Shown in pieces: positions 52,463-61,176 of a stretch of 64,000 nt of DNA. The DNA lies in assembly GCF_003991565.1 (NCBI RefSeq), contig NZ_CP032819.1, forward strand, positions 992,001-1,056,000, in the 5' to 3' direction. Positions within the stretch are counted from its first letter, which is position 1. Every line of letters begins with the position of its first letter. The notes under the pieces are model-generated. The model made no database searches, had not been told where the DNA came from, and saw nothing but the letters and a program-made list of their open reading frames with translations. This DNA comes from Butyricimonas faecalis. Lineage in GTDB: Bacteria > Bacteroidota > Bacteroidia > Bacteroidales > Marinifilaceae. The translations under genes were made by a program, and so were the position numbers.

Positions 52463-53056
52463 ATGATGGAAAATATATTCATACTGCCCGGAAACGAACA
52501 GGAACTGTTTAACCGGTATTTAGATAACAACGAATACGGCCCTCTGAAAGAACGGCTGGAACTGGTCAGGAAAGCCTTGAGCAACAAGCTTTCCCCGGAT
52601 GAACGCAATAAGCACGGGCTGAACGTGGGTGTGCATGAACTGTCCATGGAACGTAAGGAACTGGAAAGAAAGATATTCCAAATGGCACTCAAATCCTTTG
52701 CAGAACGGGTTTGTGACGAGCAACGCGCTCTTTGCGAACAGGGGTTCTGGCAGGCACCGTGCGGCAAAGAGGCGGAATATATCTCCTCCGCTCCGGTTCC
52801 GGACCTTGTAACGGACGTGAAGCAGTACAAGACCATTTGCCGCTGGTGGGAGAAGCTGTCCGATACCAGGAGGCTGAAGGTAGCGGCGATGTTTGCAAAC
52901 GAACTGGGACCGATATACGGGCACGACACCGAAACGCTGGAACGGATTTATAGCCGCTGGTTTCTACTCTCCTTAGATGGCAAACAACGCATCTACCATT
53001 CATGGACCACAAACGAAAAACAGACTTCACCATGCCATACAAAAGCTCGGGAATAA
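52463..53056 (+). CDS. Hypothetical protein
   Basis: 197 aa, helical, Arg/Lys-rich. An ATG at codon 2 is an alternative. Ends inside the next gene (55-nt overlap). No recognised motif. Confidence 0.5.
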   Translation: MMENIFILPGNEQELFNRYLDNNEYGPLKERLELVRKALSNKLSPDERNKHGLNVGVHELSMERKELERKIFQMALKSFAERVCDEQRALCEQGFWQAPCGKEAEYISSAPVPDLVTDVKQYKTICRWWEKLSDTRRLKVAAMFANELGPIYGHDTETLERIYSRWFLLSLDGKQRIYHSWTTNEKQTSPCHTKARE

Positions 53057-53367
53057 TCATCAGCGGGACACAATATGACCGCAGGCAGAAGCTCACTCCT
53101 TTTCAGAAGGCTGAAATTTTCCACCGTTACATGACAGAAGCTGTCAGCCAGCGCCAGCTTGCCCGGGAATACGGTGTCAGCCGCAGGCTGATAACCTTCA
53201 TTGTGAACCCAGAAAGCGAAGAGCGGAACAAGGAACTGCTGAGAGAGAACAAGGCAAAAGGCTTGTATAAATATGACCGGAAGAAACATACCGAAAATAT
53301 ACGCAACCACCGTCGTTACAAACAGAGATTATTTCAAGAAGGTAAAATCATACTAAAAGATGGATAG
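53002..53367 (+). CDS. Small helix-turn-helix protein
   Basis: 121 aa. SQRQLAREYGVSRRLITFI at about 50-68 is a clear helix-turn-helix of the transposase/regulator kind. The C-terminus is basic. Overlaps its upstream neighbour; the ATG at codon 11 could also be used. Confidence 0.6.
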   Translation: MDHKRKTDFTMPYKSSGIIISGTQYDRRQKLTPFQKAEIFHRYMTEAVSQRQLAREYGVSRRLITFIVNPESEERNKELLRENKAKGLYKYDRKKHTENIRNHRRYKQRLFQEGKIILKDG

Positions 53368-53370
53368 ACA

Positions 53371-54027
53371 ATGAGAATACAGGAGAAACAAAAAGCGTTG
53401 GAACAGGAAGTTATAGCCAACCTGTGTGCGATACCGAAAATGCCGGAAAATATGTTGCCCCATACGGTATATGTCGAGGAGGAAGGGGAAGACGGGTATG
53501 GCCACGGGATACCGGTATACACCATGTACCGGTTGGAGGAGATACGCACGGACGGAAGCTGCACGCTTTACAACGCGGAAAGCCGGGAGCGTTTCACCTG
53601 CCGCCACCTGCATGAGATTAACATGGACTGGCTGGTGACAGTCTGGGAACGTTATCTGGAACTCTGTGTCGAGCAGGATATCTGGAAAGGGAATGCCGTT
53701 GCATTCCTGAAAGACCGTACCGGCAAACCGGAAGAGGAAATCATTTCATTCGTGGAAACCTCGTGGGACAAATGCCAGGCTTATACAGACAACCTCAAGG
53801 CGTTTCTTGGGGAAGATAAAGACCGGGAAATATGGATATTCTCTTTCCCGCTGGACGAATTTGAACGTGACGTTCCGGCCGGGAAAATCATCGTTGATTA
53901 CGAAAATAACCCCGCAACGCGGGTTGAGAAGATGACACCGCTGGAATTTACGGCCAACATCAATGATGAATGTTTTGATGACCGGAACAATTGGGTAAGA
54001 GCCATTGAACTTCCCAAGCAGGAATAA
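53371..54027 (+). CDS. Hypothetical protein
   Basis: 218 aa, acidic, alpha/beta; SCTLYNAESRERFTCRHLHEI and a helical end. Starts 3 nt after the previous stop. Unknown. Confidence 0.5.
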   Translation: MRIQEKQKALEQEVIANLCAIPKMPENMLPHTVYVEEEGEDGYGHGIPVYTMYRLEEIRTDGSCTLYNAESRERFTCRHLHEINMDWLVTVWERYLELCVEQDIWKGNAVAFLKDRTGKPEEEIISFVETSWDKCQAYTDNLKAFLGEDKDREIWIFSFPLDEFERDVPAGKIIVDYENNPATRVEKMTPLEFTANINDECFDDRNNWVRAIELPKQE

Positions 54028-54049
54028 TAAACTATTTGAATCAATAAAT

Positions 54050-54358
54050 ATGATTACAAAAGAAAACATTGGCAACGAGACCTTTGAGTCTATGACCATC
54101 AATGACACGCCTGCATTGTTTACGGATATGCGGATTGACCGGAATGCCGTTCCGGAGGGACTGTACGCATACGATATCCGGGAGTCGGATGACGGGGACC
54201 GTCTGGCGACCATCGAACCGACGGTGATGGTAAATCATGGCGGAACCATCCTGACCAGGAAAGAGTTTATCACGGAAAAGGACGGCTATGTACAGATTGA
54301 CGAATACGGTTTCGAGGCCTCCATGACACTGGAAGAGTGGCTTGAGGAAAACAATTAA
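54050..54358 (+). CDS. LPD28-like protein
   Basis: 102 aa from the ATG at 54050. FTDMRIDRNAVPEGLYAYDI, then a DDGD turn and VMVNHGGTILT follow the LPD28 domain pattern (an 'RIDr..vPeGlY.YDiR' core and a 'VNH.Gt' strand) found in large polyvalent proteins and as single-domain proteins in mobile elements. Function unknown. Confidence 0.7.
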   Translation: MITKENIGNETFESMTINDTPALFTDMRIDRNAVPEGLYAYDIRESDDGDRLATIEPTVMVNHGGTILTRKEFITEKDGYVQIDEYGFEASMTLEEWLEENN

Positions 54359-54371
54359 ATGTATAAAGGAT

Positions 54372-54782
54372 ATGGATATTAAGGAACTGACAGAAAGGTA
54401 TCGGGATCGTTTCGATGCCCATTACCTGCAAGACGATAACGGAACCGGCAGAAAAGGTCGGAAACGGAAAAAGGAAGTTGAGACCCCGAATTTTCTCAAG
54501 GATGTTATCCGGCCGATCCTGGACACTTTGCCGGACTTGTTGCCGGAGTACGGGTTCACCAAAACTACGGATGATTACGCCATGTACGGCGAGTATTACC
54601 GTATCAAGGCGGGTATCGTCCTCGTGGGAGGTTTTTCCATCGATGAGGATTTTAACCTGTACTTCACGCCATTGTTCCATGGCAAAGCCTGCGGTAAGAG
54701 TCACAAAATCGACAGCATCGGACAACTCGTTGAAATCATCCGCGAACAATTTGAAAGAAGGGAGGTGAAGATGAAAGGATAG
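54372..54782 (+). CDS. Small hypothetical protein
   Basis: 136 aa from the ATG at 54372. Lys/Arg patch GRKGRKRKKEVE, then a beta domain (DEDFNLYFTPLFHGKACGKS) and a helix. Unknown. Confidence 0.5.
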   Translation: MDIKELTERYRDRFDAHYLQDDNGTGRKGRKRKKEVETPNFLKDVIRPILDTLPDLLPEYGFTKTTDDYAMYGEYYRIKAGIVLVGGFSIDEDFNLYFTPLFHGKACGKSHKIDSIGQLVEIIREQFERREVKMKG

Positions 54783-54820
54783 TTTCATGCAATAGACATG
54801 GGTCGTTCCGTAATTTATTG

Positions 54821-54828
54821 TATATTTG
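54821..54828 (+). promoter_or_regulatory. Candidate -7 box TATATTTG in a 154-bp gap
   Basis: The gap 54783-54936 has TATATTTG at 54821-54828 but no TTTG 19 nt upstream. A 25-codon frame from the ATG at 54833 has no ribosome site and is not called. The box may drive the MutS-like gene at 54937. Confidence 0.4.
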
Positions 54829-54936
54829 TCAGATGAAGAAAGTCTGTATATGTATTTCGGACGAAAGCCCGGCAGTTGAACGGATTACAGGCACTTTCAT
54901 GTTTGGCTGACATCAAACCTAATATATCTATTTGAT

Positions 54937-55260
54937 ATGAAAAAGGAAGAGATTATTCGCCGCTGTTACGGCGGCATGAAGGAAAGGCATGGCGTGGAAA
55001 CCATCATCCTTTTCCATGTCGGAGATTCATTCGAGGCGTATTTTGATGATGCCGAAACGATTACCCGGATCACGGAAGTGCCCCGGTTCAAGATGACGGC
55101 GGCAGGTATACCTGCCATCAGGATTTCCGACGCCGCCTTGGAAGAATGTAGAAACCGGTTGCTGGATGCAGGATGCAAGGTATGCGTGTCCGAGGTCCGG
55201 GGGGTATCCGGCCGCCACATTCTCAAAATCAATGAAACAAATACGGAAACGGGCCGATGA
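54937..55260 (+). CDS. MutS domain I-like small protein
   Basis: 107 aa. IILFHVGDSFEAYFDDAETI (22-41) matches the MutS domain I motif (the 'lllfrvGdFYElf.dDA' block), and the end (CRNRLLDAGCKVCVSEV) the 'li.aGyrVaicEq' strand. No other MutS domain is present. Its stop overlaps the next gene by 29 nt. Confidence 0.75.
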   Translation: MKKEEIIRRCYGGMKERHGVETIILFHVGDSFEAYFDDAETITRITEVPRFKMTAAGIPAIRISDAALEECRNRLLDAGCKVCVSEVRGVSGRHILKINETNTETGR

Positions 55261-55888
55261 ATTGATATTGATAGCGGCAGCAATAGGTCCTTGGACACTG
55301 TTGGTGGTAGCGGTATTAATCATCGGAACGCTGAAATGCTGTCTGACCACGGACTCGGACAGCATTGACGAAAGTATCAACAAATCACCGGGGATAGTCG
55401 CGCATGTCATGGTACTGGACAGTACGGATAATGGTTTTCGGGTGGTTTATGCGACGGCTGCGCCGGTAACGGATGAAAGGTTTGCCGAGATATGCGACAG
55501 GCCGGGTATTTTGGAGGGGTTCGAGAACCTGAAACGGAAAGCTCCCGAACACTTTGGCGGCAACCTGCTGGAAACCGACATCTGTGACTTCGCGTTGTAC
55601 GCCTACCGGTTTCCTATCGATAAGGACGTACGGATACACAATATCTTTGTCGCCGGTAAAGAGAAAATGGACTTCTATGTCCGGAACAACCCGGACCTGC
55701 CCGGGTGCGCTACATGGATGCACCACGGTACGGAACAAGGGAACCAATATCTGAATGCTGACGATATAAATCACTGTATACCCAACGGAAGGCGGATTTA
55801 CCGTTATTGGAAATGCCGTTATCTACTGCAAACTTCTGATACTGACGAGCGTTTCAGTCATTTTACAGAGGAGGAAAGGCTGTACTGA
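55232..55888 (+). CDS. Single-pass membrane protein
   Basis: 218 aa from the ATG at 55232. A basic N-terminus (KQIRKRADE) is followed by a 20-residue hydrophobic segment LILIAAAIGPWTLLVVAVLI (residues 12-31), then a long, Asp/Arg-rich extracytoplasmic or cytoplasmic domain with a WMHHGTEQGNQ motif. Overlaps the MutS-like gene. Role unknown. Confidence 0.6.
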   Translation: MKQIRKRADELILIAAAIGPWTLLVVAVLIIGTLKCCLTTDSDSIDESINKSPGIVAHVMVLDSTDNGFRVVYATAAPVTDERFAEICDRPGILEGFENLKRKAPEHFGGNLLETDICDFALYAYRFPIDKDVRIHNIFVAGKEKMDFYVRNNPDLPGCATWMHHGTEQGNQYLNADDINHCIPNGRRIYRYWKCRYLLQTSDTDERFSHFTEEERLY

Positions 55889-55948
55889 ATGCAGCCTTTT
55901 CTCTATATATATTACACATAACCATCTGAAAATTAATAACTAAAACGT

Positions 55949-55979
55949 TTTGTTGGCGTGAAAAATTGGCATATATTTG
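55949..55979 (+). promoter_or_regulatory. Perfect Bacteroidetes promoter
   Basis: TTTG at 55949-55952, 19 nt, then TATATTTG at 55972-55979, the consensus for the Bacteroidetes primary sigma factor. It drives the 56051-57190 operon with a leader of about 70 nt. Confidence 0.85.
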
Positions 55980-56050
55980 TATGGAAAAGTGACCCATTGA
56001 AAACAGATTGTCAATTGAAAGCAATAGATTGAATATGAAAGAACAGTAAT

Positions 56051-56581
56051 ATGACATCGGAAAAATCGCAACTGAAGTTTGCGAGATCGGAAGAGACGGG
56101 CGAACTGATAGGGTTCGTTTCGCGCCATTCCAAGACACGTAAATTGATGGGAGTCCGTGAAGACTCAAGATTCGGCAAGCAGATTTGTGTCCTTTCGGAA
56201 GACCTGAAAGGAACTCTCGAGCCAAACATACTATACTCGGTAGAGTTGAAACCCATGCACAAAGCCAACGGGTATGTAGTCGTTGCCGCTACCCCCGTGT
56301 TATTTCAGGCGCATGTGGAAACAGTGATCGTCCCGAAGACATTGTATCAAGTAACTGTGACGTTCGGCAACAAAAAGATTTTCTTCGACCCGAAAGACGG
56401 CAAGAGCGTAATGAGCCGCACAATAGACGGTGTGCTGGAAATCCTCAAGGGACGCAAGGATATCAAGTACAAGGAAGGTGTCATCACCGACTATCTGAAT
56501 CAGGCGCGTGCTCTGGTACGACGTATGGAATCCGACGGGTTCATCTATACGGGAGACAGACATCAGGGAGGAATTCAATGA
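56051..56581 (+). CDS. Hypothetical protein in an RNase H operon
   Basis: 176 aa. The N-terminal half has GELIGFVSRHSKTRKLMG; 85-120 has a hydrophobic VPKTLYQVTVTFGNKKIFF core; the C-terminal half is helical. It overlaps the RNase H start by 4 nt (ATGA). Function unknown. Confidence 0.55.
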   Translation: MTSEKSQLKFARSEETGELIGFVSRHSKTRKLMGVREDSRFGKQICVLSEDLKGTLEPNILYSVELKPMHKANGYVVVAATPVLFQAHVETVIVPKTLYQVTVTFGNKKIFFDPKDGKSVMSRTIDGVLEILKGRKDIKYKEGVITDYLNQARALVRRMESDGFIYTGDRHQGGIQ

Positions 56582-56976
56582 AAGAAAAACCGGTCGTGGG
56601 TATTGCGACCGACGGTGCCCATTCTGCAAAAGAGAGGTTGACACGCTTCCGGGCTGTCGACCTCTCTTCAGGAAAAGAACTCTTTTCCAAAGCTATCGGT
56701 AACTGGACGAACAATATCGGGGAGTTTCTCGGCATTGTCGAGGCGGTCAGATATGTCATGGAACATCCGGAAAGTCCGCGAACAATCTACTCGGACAGCA
56801 TTACAGCCATCACGTGGTATCGTAACAAACAGACAGCCTCTTCACGCAGATGCCCGGCATTGCAGAAAGCGGAGATATTCCTCAAAGTGATGGAGGCAAG
56901 AATCAAGGACATCGAAGTGCTGCACTGGGACAACCGCCTGTGGGGTGAGATTCCTGCCGACTTCGGAAACAAATAA
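56578..56976 (+). CDS. Ribonuclease H (RNase HI fold)
   Basis: 132 aa from the ATG at 56578, which overlaps the previous stop. The RNase HI active-site layout is visible: Asp12 (IATDGAH), Glu49 (NNIGEFLGIVEAV), Asp73 (YSDSI) and Asp128 (PADF). These cut RNA in RNA/DNA hybrids. It is encoded in the same element as the RT but 27 kb away in another operon, so a link is only possible, not shown. Confidence 0.85.
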   Translation: MKEKPVVGIATDGAHSAKERLTRFRAVDLSSGKELFSKAIGNWTNNIGEFLGIVEAVRYVMEHPESPRTIYSDSITAITWYRNKQTASSRRCPALQKAEIFLKVMEARIKDIEVLHWDNRLWGEIPADFGNK

Positions 56977-56986
56977 CAACATCAAT

Positions 56987-57190
56987 ATGGCAAAATTAAA
57001 ATCACAGTCACAGAAATATGTTGAGCTGAAGGAGGAAGACTACCTGTTGCTCATCGAGAATACCATCAAGATGGAAGCCCTGAAGATTGCCGGTATCGAA
57101 AAGATGCCCATATACAAGGCTATGGAACATATCCTTGAACACGAGCACATCGACCTGCTCGTCAAACCCGTTTCAAGGAGATATTCTTGA
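56987..57190 (+). CDS. Very small basic protein
   Basis: 67 aa from the ATG at 56987. KSQSQKYVELKEEDYLLLIEN and a basic end RRYS. Last gene of the cargo block; a hairpin follows. Unknown. Confidence 0.5.
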   Translation: MAKLKSQSQKYVELKEEDYLLLIENTIKMEALKIAGIEKMPIYKAMEHILEHEHIDLLVKPVSRRYS

Positions 57191-57301
57191 TTTTTTTAGG
57201 TGGACAATAATACACCCCACAAGCAAAATCAATGCTTATCAGTACCAAATGATAGTATATAATAACAATTAATGTAAATCAATGCAAATCAGATGATTAA
57301 G

Positions 57302-57348
57302 AAAGTGGCGCATGTACGGAATTATCTATACCATACATGCGCCACTTT
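57302..57348 (+). terminator. 15-bp perfect stem after the cargo block
   Basis: AAAGTGGCGCATGTA (57302-57316) pairs with TACATGCGCCACTTT (57334-57348). No T-run follows, but it lies downstream of the last cargo gene and may stop transcription or mark the element border. Confidence 0.5.
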
Positions 57349-57570
57349 GCTCTATACACTTTTTGATTTCCTTGATTGATAAAAGAAGGTTCTTTTCCAG
57401 TGTTTTACAATCCGACTTTTTTATATACTTTTGTCTTCAGTATCAGTTGGTTATTGAAACCCTCTATGTATGCTTATAAGTAGAGATTAGCTTTTTTAAG
57501 CGAAACTAACTACTGGTTATCAATCAATTATCAAACAAAAAAAGTTTGCCCATAGTCAGTCTTTTAATGA

Positions 57571-57658
57571 CTACCACCCCTAACCCCTCCTTGCACAGGA
57601 GGGGAAACCGCTTGGTAATCAACCCTCCCCCTGTGTAAGGGGGAGTTGGAGGGGGTAG
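57571..57658 (+). repeat. Palindromic MITE/REP-like element
   Basis: The arms CTACCACCCCTAACCCCTCC... and the inverted ...TTGGAGGGGGTAG are about 34 bp each and nearly complementary (the left arm contains CACAGGAGGGG, the right CCCCCTGTGT). Such C/G-rich palindromes are common dispersed repeats in Bacteroidetes genomes and mark chromosomal DNA. Confidence 0.7.
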
Positions 57659-57723
57659 CTTGTTGATAGGAATAAGACTTGTTAGATAGTCCCTTTTTAT
57701 ATCGCAATTTCCGCTCAAACAAC

Positions 57724-60700
57724 CTACTTCACCTTCACCCATTTTACTGCATCCGCCACCACCACTTGAGCGTACTTGTCGTTTCCCCATTTCTCTGTCA
57801 CCTCAAACGAAGACATACCCCTATCATCCAAAACCACTCGAGATTTCCCTGCAGACAAATCAAATACCCCCAACGACCCCCATCCGGTATCGTCCCTTGT
57901 CCTCTCCAGCTCGATTTCTTTGCTTCCCTCCGGGGTGTCAACAGTATAATAATTTTTCATTCCCGGATAATTTGATTCATAGCTACATTCCCAAGCTCCG
58001 GCACTAACACGAGATTGATAAACAAAGATCTCGTATTTACCCGTTTCCGGAAGATCTGTTGTCCATATCGCCTTACAATTCCCATTTCCGGCGATCTTGA
58101 TAAAGGCACTCAGAATCTCCTCTCCGTAAACCCCATCTTGCTTTATAAACGGTCTTCCCCACGACCCCTTCTTGAAATCCGACCCCGTCCTATATTCCTC
58201 CTCGTCCTCTTTCGCTAACCGCTCTGCCAACCGCTTCAACTTGCTACCCGCCGAATCGATCAAATGAAACCCCTCGTCCTCGTTATCAACGATAATCTCC
58301 CCGGGAGGATAAAACTGATCCCTGTCTAGAATTTCGACACGCTCCCCCGGAAGGTCTCCCTTCCACAAGGGGACTCCATGAGAGCCAAACATAAATCGTT
58401 CCGGTACGCTCCTCGCAAAATTGGTGGTTAAGAAAAGATTCATTTCTCTCGGCTGGCAGGCAACAATCCGTTTGTATTCTCCCGGCTTGACCAAGTAGCC
58501 TCGCCAATTTTTAATAACCCATTTTCCATTATCATCTGAATAAGATTCAATTACAGAAACCAGGCCATCCACCTTACCCATATTGCCCACCATGAAATCA
58601 ATCGACTTTATCTCCTTCGTCTGCCGGAATACCAAATCCTTTATCACCAACCGCGGGATCTCGCGTGTCGTGTACCATTCATCCACGAATGGCTGGATGT
58701 CCTGACCAAAACGCTCGCGGAATCCCTCCATGAACACATCAAAATCCACTTCCCGGAAACGGGCACTCTCGTAAAACTCCCGCGTGTAAGCACACACCGA
58801 ATCCCAAGTGGTAATTGTCGTCAGGTAAGCCAGCAACTGATTAACTTTCATGCCAACCAGCTTATCGTATCCCCAAAAATACTCCCCCCGGATTATCCCT
58901 TCCAATCCTCCCGGTGCGATACTATCCAACATCGACGGGAACAGTGGCAACTTATCAAGCGTCGGATTTGCCATTTTACCAAACAACATATCTATCCCCG
59001 CGTACCTGTCGGAAGCAACGCTCCAGTGAAAATCCGCAAAAAGTCGTTCCACTCCTGCACTGGCAAGAAAAGGAGGAAAATCATGAAATAACATATGTTC
59101 CTGCACGCTTTCCTCCCTCAATTTATCAAGAGAAAGATCCCCCGGTTTATCATAACTCTCCCACATCCGTTCCCCGAAAAACACCATTTCCGGTTGCACG
59201 TTATTATGAAACGAATAGTCATGCAGGAAAGAAGAAGGAGCCTCCACGATTTTCAGGAATTTGAACGGATAAGCGTTGGGCATATTTTCCTCCACGCGGT
59301 CGCGACACTTGCCCACCAACTCCTTCCAGTACTCCCCCGTGTTCGGTTTTGTCGCGATTTTATCCATCCAACCGTCGAATGGTTTCAAGTAAAAATCATT
59401 CCCCGGGTAAGTGTAGAACTCCAGCGTGACGGAATCCACAACCACCGACCGCTTCACGTAATCACCCATGCAAAGTGACAATCCGGTTAATGCTTGCAAA
59501 TTGCGAAACATCACCTCGTCGTGCCGCCTTTCCGTCACGCCTTGCGACAACACCATCCGCCCCTTGGGATTCTTCACGCGCAAGGTGTAATCCGTGAAAT
59601 CCGTCTCTCTTGACGGCTGCAATGCTACCGGGGCCACCGCTGCCGGGTACCATAGCACCTCCGGGATGAGCAACGTGTAATTCCCCGACACGAAGGCCGA
59701 ACCTTTCCCGAGGCGTTCCACCCACCTTGTTTGCCGCCTAGGAGCGAAATACCTATCATCATCGATATCCACCTGGTAAACATCCTGGTCTATATATCCC
59801 CCGTACTTCATTTCCAGCACCACGCTATCCCCGGGAGCCAGCGACCGCTCGACCACCACTACCTGTCGATCCCTCCGGAAAGGAACATCCCCGTCCTCCG
59901 ATGTCAAATTACTGATTTCCAAACCGGGATTCAGGAACAGGATCAAACGTTCCAACTTTTCCGCCTTTCGATTCACCACCGTCATCCAGCTCTCCGCCGA
60001 AAATCTATTGCCCTCGGACTTATACGTGATGTCATGCGTCTCGATTCGCACCTTGGGATACTCCTCGTACCGCGAGAAAGCCTCCCGGTATGCCTTCCGA
60101 TTCTCCTGTCGTATCCGGAATTTTTCGACATAAGCGTATCCCATCCCCACCGCCAATACCAGCAACACGCCACCCATGACGTGATAGAACGCATGTCGGG
60201 ACGGCACGTCACACAACCGCCTCGCAAAAGGAACCGCCACGCACAACAATCCCAATCCCAGCAACAAGAACACGCCTCGTTGCAATAAGCACGCTTCGGA
60301 ATGCACAAACCCCACTATCGAGGAAAAAGACTCCGGTAACAGGCTTCCCCTGAAATCCAGTATTCCATGTAAGGGTTCCACCAAGTAAAGATACGACACG
60401 CCAAAAAAAACAGTCAGCACGACCCAGCTTAAGAAAAAATGTCGTAATACCCTGTTCACCAACAGCGATAACCCCGTAACAAACGCTAACGTCGGCAACA
60501 CATCCCTTACCAAAAAAGAGAAGTACACCCACAGGTTTGTCGGCGAATCCGGAATCACCAAATTAATAAACAGGCAAAATGCCATGAAAACCACGTCTAC
60601 CACCAAAAAAGGGAGAGCCATTCCCACCAACTCCGCCCAAAACATCCGAGCGTTAGTTAACGGTCGCACGAAAAGCACCTCCCGACTCTCTGCCTTATTC

Positions 60701-60945
60701 CGCCTCCTTTGAATATCACAAACGAGAAATACGACCACCAATGACTGCAACAAATTCAAAAAATAGACTCCTCTCATCGGAATAGAAGAGGCAAAAACGA
60801 TCCTAGACCACCACCCCCGATGAATGTCCCACGGGATAAGAAAAACCGACGCATACCCTAGTACTCCCACGACGAAGAGGTAGAATAACCAATTTCGCCT
60901 TACTAGTTTACCTTCATAACTTACAACAGTTTGCCATGTTTCCAT
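57724..60945 (-). CDS. ABC-2-type permease fused to M1-like peptidase domain
   Basis: 1073 aa. Residues 1-280 contain at least six hydrophobic segments, an ABC-2-type permease region; 290-600 are a beta-rich M1 N-terminal domain; 600-800 correspond to the metallopeptidase domain. The zinc motif HExxH is degenerate: at the expected place it reads HMLFH, so the glutamate is replaced by Met and the protein is probably not an active peptidase. Such proteins occur with an ABC ATPase in Bacteroidales; none is adjacent in this window. Likely membrane located. Confidence 0.75.
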   Translation of the reverse strand: METWQTVVSYEGKLVRRNWLFYLFVVGVLGYASVFLIPWDIHRGWWSRIVFASSIPMRGVYFLNLLQSLVVVFLVCDIQRRRNKAESREVLFVRPLTNARMFWAELVGMALPFLVVDVVFMAFCLFINLVIPDSPTNLWVYFSFLVRDVLPTLAFVTGLSLLVNRVLRHFFLSWVVLTVFFGVSYLYLVEPLHGILDFRGSLLPESFSSIVGFVHSEACLLQRGVFLLLGLGLLCVAVPFARRLCDVPSRHAFYHVMGGVLLVLAVGMGYAYVEKFRIRQENRKAYREAFSRYEEYPKVRIETHDITYKSEGNRFSAESWMTVVNRKAEKLERLILFLNPGLEISNLTSEDGDVPFRRDRQVVVVERSLAPGDSVVLEMKYGGYIDQDVYQVDIDDDRYFAPRRQTRWVERLGKGSAFVSGNYTLLIPEVLWYPAAVAPVALQPSRETDFTDYTLRVKNPKGRMVLSQGVTERRHDEVMFRNLQALTGLSLCMGDYVKRSVVVDSVTLEFYTYPGNDFYLKPFDGWMDKIATKPNTGEYWKELVGKCRDRVEENMPNAYPFKFLKIVEAPSSFLHDYSFHNNVQPEMVFFGERMWESYDKPGDLSLDKLREESVQEHMLFHDFPPFLASAGVERLFADFHWSVASDRYAGIDMLFGKMANPTLDKLPLFPSMLDSIAPGGLEGIIRGEYFWGYDKLVGMKVNQLLAYLTTITTWDSVCAYTREFYESARFREVDFDVFMEGFRERFGQDIQPFVDEWYTTREIPRLVIKDLVFRQTKEIKSIDFMVGNMGKVDGLVSVIESYSDDNGKWVIKNWRGYLVKPGEYKRIVACQPREMNLFLTTNFARSVPERFMFGSHGVPLWKGDLPGERVEILDRDQFYPPGEIIVDNEDEGFHLIDSAGSKLKRLAERLAKEDEEEYRTGSDFKKGSWGRPFIKQDGVYGEEILSAFIKIAGNGNCKAIWTTDLPETGKYEIFVYQSRVSAGAWECSYESNYPGMKNYYTVDTPEGSKEIELERTRDDTGWGSLGVFDLSAGKSRVVLDDRGMSSFEVTEKWGNDKYAQVVVADAVKWVKVK

Positions 60946-61176
60946 AAATACACTTTTACAGGTTTATTTTTCAAGTACACATTTTTTCACTCTCCACTAA
61001 AATCTCCTCCCTTTTCAAAGATAGGTAAAAAAAATGCTACATTGCAAACATTTGATATATAAGTAGAAATTTAATTGTACAGTATATCTATTGGACCATA
61101 ACGTTATAAACGTTTTTCCATGATATCATTCGCTAGAAAAGCATTGAATTGACAAACTGATACGTTCTCTCTCTAT

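Larger units (their letters stand above)
57191..57723. other. Border region between mobile block and chromosome
   Basis: About 530 bp without a gene. Holds the 57302 hairpin and the palindromic repeat at 57571-57658. Sequence style changes here from packed cargo genes to longer chromosomal genes on the minus strand. No integrase-type attachment repeat was found. Confidence 0.5.

Noticed and set aside
54833..54910. A 25-codon peptide after the TATATTTG box
   Set aside because: No ribosome binding site and no sign of conservation can be judged from one sequence.
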